Below, in pieces: positions 49,000 to 57,760 of a DNA stretch of 64,000 bases. The notes below the pieces were generated by a model, which did no database searches, was not told the DNA's origin, and saw only the letters and a list, made by a program, of their open reading frames with translations. Each line of letters starts with the position of its first letter. The stretch's first letter is position 1. The stretch comes from Phalacrocorax aristotelis. Taxonomy: Eukaryota; Chordata; Aves; Suliformes; Phalacrocoracidae. The position numbers were made by a program, and so were the translations under genes. Location: NCBI RefSeq assembly GCF_949628215.1, contig NC_134277.1, positions 61,659,918-61,723,917 of the forward strand, given 5' to 3'.

Positions 49000-49540
49000 T
49001 CAGCGACATGAGTAGCCTGCGGTCTCTGCTGCGCCGCTGCTGGCTGCCGTCCCTGCTGCTGCCGTCGCTCCTGGGCCCCCGCCTCATCTCCGGGGTGGCC
49101 TTGCAGCCCATGCACTGCGCCCCGTGCACCCAGGAGAAGCTCGCCCTCTGCCCGCCCGTCGCGCCCGACTGCCCGGAGACTGCCCGGCAGCCCGGCTGCG
49201 GCTGCTGCCAGACCTGCGCCCTCGGGCCGGGCCATCCGTGCGGGGTCTACACGGCCCGCTGCCGCCAGGGGCTCCGCTGCCACGTCCCCGCGGGAGAGCC
49301 CCGGCCCCTCTCCGCCCTCATCCAGGGACAAGGGACGTGCCTGCCCGCCAGCGAGGCCGGAGGGATGCGCACGGCGGAGGCGGCAGGTACGGCGCGATCG
49401 CGTCCCCGCTCCGCGACGCCGGGCTGGGGAGCTGCGCGCCGGGGCGCTGCGGCAGAGCCCCTCGCCCAGGGAAGCCAGGGCTCGGCAGGCGGGGTGCTCC
49501 TGGGGCGGGCCCTGGGCGTCAGGAGCTTGGAAAAATGAGC
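49000..49540. other. IGFBP1: CpG-rich island over IGFBP1 exon 1
   Basis: GC content and CpG frequency jump sharply compared with all other parts of the window and fall again after about 49540. The island covers exon 1 and the first part of intron 1. It explains the several long overlapping open frames on both strands here, which are not genes. Confidence 0.85.
49008..49386 (+). CDS. IGFBP1: IGFBP1 exon 1: signal peptide and N-terminal IGF-binding domain
   Basis: The ATG at 49008 starts insulin-like growth factor-binding protein 1, a secreted liver protein that binds IGF-I and IGF-II and limits receptor access. Residues 1 to about 29-31 form a Leu-rich signal peptide. Twelve cysteines follow (37, 40, 48, 55, 64, 66, 67, 70, 78, 85, 91, 111), the full set of the N-terminal IGFBP domain, including the hallmark GCGCCQTC at 63-70. 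The exon has 126 codons plus one base and ends at a GTACGG donor. Reading further upstream in this frame uses only a TTG, so this ATG is the start. The four exons together code for 272 residues, against 259 in human. The identity is fixed by the later exons. Confidence 0.95.
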
Positions 49541-51060
49541 AAAGTTAGGCAGGCCTTTGAAAGATAGGGAAGACGGGCAGCGCTTTCCAGGAAAACGTGC
49601 TCTACCTGTGCAAGGTGAGATGCATCCTGGTGTAGAGCCAAGAGATGTTCGCATCAGGCTGTTATGCCATGGGCAGCAAGCAGGAAGACCCAGAAGCGTA
49701 GTAATGGGACGATGCAGAAGAATCAGAATAAGGTTTCTGGGAGGCTATAGACAGTTTTTCTTTGGTAGCAAACAGTAACTAGAGTAGGACAAATGTTTTC
49801 TAGACTTCGTTTATGTCCATCTCCAAAAGACATGGTAGAGAATGAAAAGACCTAACCAGGCTTTGTGCCTGGCTTCACTTCAAGAATAAAATGTATCTGA
49901 AGTAGTGCAGTGCTAGCCAACCTATTTTTGAGCAAAAAGACATATCAAGCATCTTATGCTGTATGATGATCAGGAACTTCTTCAGTGTTGTTTAATTATT
50001 TTACAGTTTATTATTTTTACCACCATTACTGCTATGTTCATGCAGTGGTGATTAAGGTAACCCAGTAGCATTACAAAATTAGTCACTGTTGACTCAAAAT
50101 AACAATGGCCATTGGTGGCAGTAACTGGAAAACTCTTGCACTTAAGGGGGCAGGGAGGGGAGATAAGTGACTAAACTGAGTGTTTAAGCCTCCTGCAGTT
50201 AAAAAGGGCTAGTATTTTATTTTATTTCATTCTTTCCTAGTTTTTACTCTTTCTTTCTTTCTTTCTCTTCTCAATTTTCCAACTCCATTTTTTCTTAAAC
50301 CAGGTGTTTTTTAGTCCATTGGATGATTGTTTACAGCCTTGATCCAATGTCATTTAGACACATATCAAACTTTTATCCCATGATAAATCCCTGTAGTTGC
50401 AAAGAGCTTCTGTTGCTTCCAGTGAGAGAGTTCACACACACTGACTTAGGCGTTGGCGTGGTGGCCATGATCAGGCAGAGCCAAAAAGTTTCTGCCATTC
50501 CCTGACTATTTGGTCCACAGCAGGCCATGAGCATGAGCTACTGCTGGCTCCTGTGAATTGCTACCCCTTCTCATATGTGAGGCAAGCCATGGAACAATGT
50601 ACAGGATGCCATGGGATCAGTTCTGGACCAGTTCCTCTCCTGAATAAAAACTAAAACACATGATGCTGACAGAAATCTAAATTAATCACAAGAGTAACTC
50701 CAGTCTTGCCTCATTTAGCAAAGTCATTATAACACATTGTGGTCAAGAAAGTTTTTTCATTTCTAACAGACAGGCTCCACCTTCATCTTTGGGATTAGAG
50801 TGATTTTGAAGGATCATGAAATAACCAATTTGTTAGAGAACAGCTGATGCGTCCTCAAATGAATTTATGACAGAAGTTTAATTTGTTGTGCTGCACGTGT
50901 AGTTTATGACTCCTGCAAGAGCTACTGTAGTGGAGCCATCTTAGATATTACTTTTTTTGTTCTTGCATGATCATTCTTCTTTTTCTTTACCTATTTTAAC
51001 TTGGAGAAATAAATGTAAATGTTCGCTGAAGACGTTCACCTTAATATCATTCCTTTCCAG
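49387..51060 (+). other. IGFBP1: IGFBP1 intron 1
   Basis: This is a phase-1 intron of 1,674 bp, from GTACGG to TTTCCAG. The first 150 bases are still CpG-rich, then it becomes AT-rich. A TTTCTTTCTTTC-rich pyrimidine stretch lies near 50240-50290. No transposable element is recognised. Confidence 0.85.
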
Positions 51061-51239
51061 ACTCTATCGAACCTGAGGATATGCCTTTGGAAAGCACTGA
51101 AATGACACAGGATCAGCTGCTGAACTATCAGTTGATGTTTCCAATAGGCCAGGATAAATCCATCCCCTGGAATGCCATCACTGCATATGAAAACATGAAA
51201 GCAAAGAGAGGATCTGAACTCAAGAAATTGAAAGAGCAG
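51061..51239 (+). CDS. IGFBP1: IGFBP1 exon 2: central linker domain
   Basis: The exon starts by completing an aspartate codon and codes for 59 further residues, DSIEPEDMPLESTEMTQDQL through KSIPWNAITAYENMKAKRGS to KKLKEQ. This is the variable, disordered linker between the two Cys-rich domains. It contains no cysteine, as expected. The acidic Ser/Thr-rich start (PESTEMT-like) and the WNAITAYENMK motif correspond to the human linker (WDAISTYD). The human linker carries phosphorylated serines that raise IGF-I affinity, and the matching region here keeps S and T residues in acidic context. The donor is GTGGGT. Confidence 0.93.
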
Positions 51240-52805
51240 GTGGGTTTTCTTCGCAAATCTTTCAGAGACCATTTCAGTAGATGCTATTGATTCAGACTAC
51301 AAAATGAAAATGTGCATGAAATGTTGCTAGCAGCAACACTGGGATGTCAGTATTTTGGACAGTCAGCAAACAGGCTTTTGGAATGCCTTCATCAGATGCT
51401 TGAGGAACAGGCAAAATGGCAGGAGTGATAAAAACAGAAGGGCCTCAGACATGTCCTAGACAGATGCCTTGCAGAGGCTGAATCTTTCTCTGAATTATAT
51501 CAGATTATAGAATAGGCCCTCAACTTCCAGGAGCCCACATTAAAATCTTGGACTCCTTTTTTTGGTTTAGTTAAAAAGTTAAAGTTAGTTAAAAGGCATT
51601 TGTCACTGGTCCAATGCTCAGTGAAATAAAAGGGAGTCCTTACATGTAGTTATCGATGAAACACAAATGCAAACCAAAATATATTTCTTTCTGATCAGAA
51701 GGAAACGCTATTAAGTACATGCATGTAAAAAGACAGAAAGCTCAGCAATTAAAGTAAGCTTTTTCTTCGGCTTTGCAAACTCACAGTGGCTAATGGGCTG
51801 TGAGACCCTTGCAAGCATGTCCATGTTCCACATGAGGGCACCAGAGAACCACAGTTAAACCAGTCCCAGGCAGCCCGCACACCCGCAGCACGGAGCTGAA
51901 TTAGAATTGGGCACCATAGAACCCCGGTTTCATAATGGTCGCAGACAAACTGGAAAAAAAAAGGCAAAAACCTACTAACCACCACCCCACTCTAGGAAGA
52001 CTCATTCCACGTTCAGAACAGGACTTAATCACTGACTTAGTTTGAACTATTACATGTAAGTACCATTAGCTCCACTTCTGATTTTTAGGCTTCTGCTTTT
52101 CTCACCCAGAGCCACAGATAAGCCCATTGACTTGAATAGGACTGCTTATGTGAAGGGCTGACATGGGAAGGTCTTGCAAAAGCAAAGTGTACGATTATTT
52201 TCACTCTAAAGTAAAAATATTTGTTCAGTCACTTCTCCTCCCCTTTCACTCATTTAAACACATTGGGTACTATTAATATGTGGCAATTGTGACTTTGAAA
52301 AATGGAGCAAGCAAATTGTGAAAAAAGTGAATACTGCAAACAGTTCTTCATCCCCAGTTCCAGGCACTTTGAGTTTGGGTCTCAAAGCCACAGGGGTGCT
52401 CTCTGTTCTGCTTTGGCAACAGCTCTGTCCTGTACAAAAGATAACAAACATTCAGATGTTTGCTCTTGCACCATCTATATATGTCTTGCACCTATTCTCC
52501 ATACTTCAACAGAGCACAGGGCCATGGCAACGCAGAAAACGTGGCTAGTCTCACGTACACCAGCCTCCTAACGTGCACCTCCCCATAATAGGAGAGATTG
52601 TACCCTCTGAGCAGTAATGTGTTTACTTAGTACAGGTTAAATTTCCTTGTGTGGCAATTTAAGGACTTAAATCCTCATGTTTCTGAGGACAGAAAATACC
52701 TCAAAGGATAAAAACAAAGGCCTAAATGCAACACCAGAGTTTTCTGGCTGTACTCCTACTGAAAAAAGTAAAAACTACATGCAAAGCAGCTTGGTGCAGA
52801 TTTTA

Positions 52806-52880
52806 TGACTAATAAGTATTTTCAGCTTTTTGCTAGCTTTATACTAATCACTTTTTGTTTAGCTGGTTTCTTTGTGATTT
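52806..52880. repeat. Left copy of the 75-bp direct repeat flanking the LTR
   Basis: TGACTAATAAGTATTTTCAG opens this copy and GCTGGTTTCTTTGTGATTT ends it. It matches 53480-53553 at about 66 of 75 positions with one single-base gap. It stops exactly at the LTR edge. Confidence 0.93.
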
Positions 52881-53478
52881 TGTTGTGGTTTAACCCTGGC
52901 TGGCAACTAAGCACCTCTCAAGACACTCATTTACTCTCCCCTGGTGGGAAGGGGGAGAGAATTGGAAGAGTAACAGTGAGAAAACTCATGGGTTGAGATA
53001 AAGACAGTTTAATAGGGAAAGCAAGTGTCATGCACACAAGCAAAGCAAAACAAGGAATTCACTCACTATTTCCCATCAGCAGGCAGGCGTTCAGCCATCT
53101 CCAGGAAAGCAAGGCTGCATCATGCATAATGGTTACTTGGGAAGAGAAAACGCCATAACTCCAAGCATCACCCCCTTCCTTCTTCTTCCCCCCAACTTTA
53201 TATGCTGAGCATGACATCATATGGTATGGAATATCCCTTTGGTCAGTTGGGGTCAGCTGTCCCAGCTGTGTCCCCTCCCAGCTTCTTGTGCACTCCCAAT
53301 CTGCTCACTGGTGGGGTGGGGTGAGAAGCAGAAAAGTGCTTGACTCTGTGTAAGCACTGCTCAGCAATAACCAAACCATCTCTGTATTATAAATACTGTT
53401 TTCAGCACAAATCCAAAAGATAGGCCCATACTAGCTACTATGAAGAAAACTAACTCTATCCTAGTCAAAACCAGCACA
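52881..53478 (-). mobile_element. Solo LTR of an endogenous retrovirus
   Basis: The element reads TGTTGTGGTTTAACCC at one edge and CAAAACCAGCACA at the other. On the minus strand it therefore starts TGTGCTGGTTTTG and ends GGGTTAAACCACAACA, a proper TG...CA terminus. On the minus strand a CATATAAAG TATA-like box and, further on, CTATTAAACTG (ATTAAA poly(A) signal) lie in the right order for U3-R-U5. At about 598 bp it is a complete LTR, with no internal viral genes on either side. I recognise the sequence as a common LTR of neoavian birds but cannot name the family with certainty. No 4-6 bp target-site duplication is seen. Confidence 0.9.
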
Positions 53479-53479
53479 C

Positions 53480-53553
53480 TGACTAATAAGTATTTTTAGC
53501 TTTCGCTATCTTCATACTGATCATCTTTTGTTTAGCTGGTTTCTTTGTGGTTT
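53480..53553. repeat. Right copy of the 75-bp direct repeat flanking the LTR
   Basis: This copy starts TGACTAATAAGTATTTTTAG one base after the LTR edge and ends GCTGGTTTCTTTGTGGTTT, 34 bp before exon 3. It is probably the original intron sequence, because it continues naturally into the splice acceptor. Confidence 0.93.
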
Positions 53554-53587
53554 GGGTATTGACAACCTTTGCATGGTATTCTTGCAG

Positions 53588-53716
53588 GGACCTTGTCAGA
53601 AGGAGCTCTACAGAGCCCTGTATAAATTGGCAAAGGCACAGCAGAGAAACGGAGGGGAGATTTACAAATTCTACTTGCCCAACTGCAACAAGAATGGATT
53701 TTACCACAGCAAACAG
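53588..53716 (+). CDS. IGFBP1: IGFBP1 exon 3: first half of thyroglobulin type-1 domain
   Basis: This exon codes for 43 residues in phase 0 at both ends: GPCQKELYRALYKLAKAQQR, NGGEIYKFYLPNC, NKNGFYHSKQ. It opens the C-terminal thyroglobulin type-1 domain with cysteines 189 and 219. The YLPNCNKNGFYHSKQC motif is the signature of the IGFBP family. KAQQRNGGEIYKFYLPNC is closer to human IGFBP1 (KAQETSGEEISKFYLPNC) than to other IGFBPs. The acceptor TTCTTGCAG has a modest pyrimidine tract, and the donor is GTAGGT. Confidence 0.95.
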
Positions 53717-54869
53717 GTAGGTGCCTTTTCCCCTGTCTGCTCACAGCAGTGCTGCAACTAGCCTGACACAGCCAACGCTTTCATAGCCCTCTGCTCCCAA
53801 ACTCGAGTTTGCAGCTGCTGGAAAGCAGGTTGTGAAAACAGGGATTCTTAGTAGTGGGAGCAGATGGTTTGTCCTTCTCTTAAAAGTGAGATGCATGCTG
53901 TGGGCTGACAGCAATGGAGGCAGGAGTCTTTTTCATTCACAGAACAGGTGCATGCAAGGCCTTCTCCAAAATTTTTTAACCCTGTCTGCTCCCAGGCCAA
54001 ATCAAGCTCCATGTACCTGATTTGTTAGCATATTCCCAGTTGACATTAATTCATAATATCCACCATACTGCCTGCAAAGCCCACTGAATATATAATAATC
54101 ACTATGAAGAAAGGAGGCTCTCAGCTCCCAGGCAGTGAAAAACTTATGCAGGCAGTGAAAAAACTCTCTGGAGCAAAACTAGCCATCTGAAAGTAGAACA
54201 AAAATACTGATTTGTGCTGCCTATGGATTATGTTATATGCTCATTTCCATTATAGCCTCAAAAAAGCCATTGCAAGTTACACTGAGAGTAATCTGCAAAC
54301 CTAACTAAAGCTCCAAACCTCAAGCCACACCCTTGTAACCACAGGTCATGCACACAAATTTAGTAGGTCTGCATAAATCTGTATCACCGAGACTCCTTGT
54401 TTTTGGGCATGGCACCACTGTGTGACTCACAGATATTGTGACCTGGGATCTCATCAGGCACAACAGAAAGCTGTTTAACCTCCTCTCCAAGGAAAAACCC
54501 ACCCTATTTGCCTCCATGTGTGAAGAGCCAGACCCTCCAGTCATAGCTCTCGCCCTACCAGCTTGTATATTCTGCCTTCCTTTGATTTCTCATGCTGGAA
54601 AATATTGGTCTATACTGCTGTTTGCCAGGAGTGGGCAAACTGTTTTAAATCTGAACTTGCTGTTGTGGTAGCTGAGCTTGGGTCATGGATCCCTAACCAA
54701 GTGTATTGGTCAGAGACTCTGTCTGAGCAGGGGCCACCACATTCAAAACAAGTTTGTGCATGGCAGGTCCCTACCTTCTGATCCTACTTCTGTCCAACAC
54801 CTCTACTTACAGGTAACCTTCTGCTTACAGTTGCTTATTGTGTGTTTTGTTTTGCTAATTATATTCTAG
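53717..54869 (+). other. IGFBP1: IGFBP1 intron 3
   Basis: This is a phase-0 intron of 1,153 bp, from GTAGGT to ATATTCTAG. It contains a small direct repeat near 54131-54165 (CAGGCAGTGAAAAA twice) and no recognised mobile element. Confidence 0.85.
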
Positions 54870-55001
54870 TGCGAAACTTCACTGGATGGAGAGTCTGCTG
54901 GATGCTGGTGTGTCTATCCAAAAAATGGAAGAAGAATTCCTGGATCTCCAGAAATGAAAGGAGACCCCGAATGCCATCAGTATCTCAACTCACAAGAATA
55001 A
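54870..55001 (+). CDS. IGFBP1: IGFBP1 exon 4: end of thyroglobulin domain, KGD, stop
   Basis: This exon codes for 43 residues and TAA: CETSLDGESAGCWCVYPKNG, RRIPGSPEMKGDPECHQYLN, SQE. It completes the thyroglobulin type-1 domain with cysteines 230, 241, 243 and 264, including the CWCV signature, so the six C-terminal cysteines are all present. The family position that carries the integrin-binding RGD in human IGFBP1 reads KGD here (residues 259-261). The protein ends soon after, as in the human form. An AATAAA hexamer overlaps the stop codon. Confidence 0.96.
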   Translation, partial: CETSLDGESAGCWCVYPKNGRRIPGSPEMKGDPECHQYLNSQE

Positions 55002-55002
55002 A
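54997..55002 (+). terminator. IGFBP1: AATAAA overlapping the IGFBP1 stop codon
   Basis: GAATAAAAC contains the canonical hexamer and the TAA stop in one. If used it would leave almost no 3' UTR. The downstream GTTTTCTTTGG could serve as a weak U-rich element. Confidence 0.3.
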
Positions 55003-55798
55003 ACTAAACACGTTCATTCACACCAAGTTTTCTTTGGCACCTGATCTAGTCAGGAGACACTTCCATCAGTTTCAGTAAGCCAGTTTTGTGCACCTGGATT
55101 TCAGCATATGAGCCATCCCATAAAGTAGGGTTTTTTACTGCACTGGGATTACTCAGATGGTCTAGTGACAGATATGAGCAACTGCATGATCAAGTCCTAC
55201 AGTCTTGTATATTTTGTTTGTATATTATAGATACCTTCATATGTAAAGCTGTTGAATTATTTATTTCACAGTATATGTATTTTTATCTTCGTGTGTTGTT
55301 ACTAATTTATATCCTCAAACACTTCATAACTTTATATGTAAATACTTAATTTTATTTCTCTTAAATGTATGCATCTTAGGTTGGAGGAATGTTGCTACTT
55401 AGAACTTCAAACAGCATAACTCTATTGGCAAAAATGGCTTGTAAACTTGCATTTTTGTACTATGTATTTATAGATGTAAAACTGAATTTTAAAAAATAGC
55501 TTCCAGTAGAGAACACACTTAGAAACTTATTTAAAACCTGTTTTGTTTATATATCATGTTGCATTTGCACCTCTGTTTCAATGTCAAGCTGTTTCTTAAA
55601 AAAGAAAATCTAAACCTTGATTATATACTGAAGCTCCTGATGGGACAGTATTTGTTTCTATTTTCTAAACATATGCACCAGCAGAATGGCAAAACACAAC
55701 AGGATATTCTGTGCCACTTCGACAGGTGTAAGTTGTTTGCATGTTGACATCGTCATGTTATTTAAGATGAGCTATTAAATAATGTCTTTGGTGCTGTC
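55002..55798 (+). other. IGFBP1: IGFBP1 3' UTR with AU-rich elements
   Basis: About 0.8 kb of AT-rich sequence runs from the stop codon to the ATTAAA at 55774. It holds a canonical AU-rich nonamer TTATTTATT at 55257-55265 and several further ATTTA pentamers (near 55466, 55528 and 55760). IGFBP1 mRNA is known to turn over quickly and its human 3' UTR is also AU-rich, so rapid decay is likely conserved. Confidence 0.7.
55774..55779 (+). terminator. IGFBP1: IGFBP1 poly(A) signal (ATTAAA)
   Basis: ATTAAA is followed within 10-40 bases by TGTCTTTGGTGCTGTCTGGG and TCTTGCTTTTTCTGTGTT, a strong GU/U-rich downstream element. Composition changes sharply after it. Confidence 0.65.
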
Positions 55799-57742
55799 TG
55801 GGTCTCTTGCTTTTTCTGTGTTCCAGTTCAGCAGTGTGACCTCAGCAGGACAGTGCAGCACTGGGTGGGAGCATAGGGGAAAATGCACCATTTGCAAATC
55901 TGCCTCTTGAACTCCTAGCTCCATTTCTCTGCAGTGAGTTTTCTTCCTTTGCTCTCCCCGTCCTGTTCCCCTTCTCCTGTTGTCTCCAATCCCAGCTGTG
56001 CTCCGCAAGCCTTTGCCTTGGGCAAAGCAGCAGCCTCCAAGAGAAGTTATTAAAAGGTTTCTGGGCAGGAAAGCTGAATGCCTTTCTCCATTCAGAAGTT
56101 CAAGGCAGCAGTATTAGTGCATTTAAAAGATAATATTGATATGAAAAAGAGCCATTTCCTGCACAGAAAGTCAGAGGTTATAAAAGGGAGGCTGGGGAAA
56201 AGCCTGGCCTTACTCTTTTTGCTGAAAGCAGAGAAGAGGGTTCCCTTGGCTTGGGATGCAGTCCCCCTCCCTCCCCGGAATGTTCCTTTGACTTAGTCGT
56301 TGCAGAGAAAAAGAGAGAAAGCGACTGCCCTGCTGGCTTCAATCTGGTTTTGACCAGAAACTGGTGTGGGAGTTAGCAAGTGCCAGAGATGGAAACAGGC
56401 TGCACCAACCCTGCCTGATAAAACAGCTTGCGAGGAGAGTAATAACATTTTCTAAGAGCCTGGCAGGAGGGAAACTCAGCATAAAATCCTCCTGCCATTT
56501 GTTAGCACAAGCTTTGGGTTTTAAATGGTAGTAGGAAGTGGCTTGCAGAAACTGCAAAGCCAAAGCATGTAGCTCTATGCTTTCTGTATCATGGTTCTGT
56601 GGCATCCCATGTTGTGCTTGCTGAATGTGTTGTCTGTATTTGCATGTCAATGTCAGCTGATTCAATTGGGATCTAATAAATTGCTCCAGATTTAAAAGTA
56701 TGCATATATTACTGAGCTTCTTTGTAAAGTGTTTTGAGATCCTCCCAAGGAAAGCACTGCAAAAGCAGTTGATGGCATTGGTATTATAAATAATTAATGT
56801 CTAATCTCCCTAATGAGCTACAGCAAGACCTGCCTAAAACTCTGTTACAACACTACATTCACTGTGTCAAAATGCTTGACAATCATTGTATCAAAATAAT
56901 GAAGAAGCAGTAAATTTGGGCAGAACCTTAGAGTCCTTTCATGGAGTCTTTCCAGCACTGAACAACAGTCAGGCAGCACTGCCAAGGGAAAATGGTGAAG
57001 AAAGGAGGGGAAATCATATTCTCATAGCTACAGCACAATGTTAAGAGCACTCTGTTCTCACCCCATCAACCTTGTGTAAAGGTTGATCTCTACAGAACAG
57101 AAATTGGTTCTTTTTGTGGAGCTCATTATATATATAGGGGAAATGTTCGTCGTGCTAATAATTATTAATAGCACAGTCTATCTGCAGTATAGCAATCCAG
57201 CAGACAGCTACTTCCAATGTTTTGTGGGGTGGCAGGTTCCCATCCTATCTGTGAGAAATTAGAGTTTTTAACACGGACAGAGTTTTATGGGAACTCTTTC
57301 GTTTAAATGTATCAGGCACAGAAGTTGCTTTGTACAGCATTCAGGCATGAGAGACCAATTTCTTAGAGGGGTTTAGCTCCTTGCCTCCCACTGAAAGCAA
57401 CAGGGGATGGGTGCCTCCTTATCTGCAATCTGGCCTCCTGTAACATCTTGCCAGGACTCACCAGGAAAGACTTCTGCTGAGCTGCTCTGGGATGGGCTGT
57501 CTGACTTGGGCCAGACTCTTCCATATACTGGGATTAGGACTAATGCAAAGAGGCAAAGAAGGCAATTTTTATCTCCCCTATCACAGTGTTGCCAGGAGCT
57601 TGGACTACGTTTAGGCCATAGATACCGTGCATTGTGATTTGTCCTGAGTTTTATGATCAGCCTCAGTAACAGGGTGAAAAATTAAAGGTCTGTAATTTTG
57701 CTTTGTTTTGGTTATTTTTTTAATGTTTTTTTTTTGTTGCTC

Positions 57743-57760
57743 TTTTTTTTTTTTTTTTTT
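57743..57760. repeat. Poly(T) tract
   Basis: An uninterrupted T run is preceded by other T-rich pieces from about 57714. It makes the hydrophobic start of a spurious 196-codon open frame. Confidence 0.9.

Larger units (their letters stand above)
51240..53587 (+). other. IGFBP1: IGFBP1 intron 2
   Basis: This is a phase-0 intron of 2,348 bp. A solo LTR (52881-53478), with its flanking 75-bp direct repeats, occupies its last third and ends only 34 bp from exon 3. The sequence before it is ordinary AT-rich intron. Confidence 0.9.

Noticed and set aside
48975-49654. Several long open frames on both strands over IGFBP1 exon 1
   Set aside because: They are by-products of the GC-rich, CpG-rich composition. 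Only the frame with signal peptide and twelve IGFBP cysteines is real.
53717-54869. Direct repeat CAGGCAGTGAAAAA twice near 54131-54165 as a possible element
   Set aside because: The units are only about 15 bp with a 5-bp spacer and no further structure. It is a simple local duplication.
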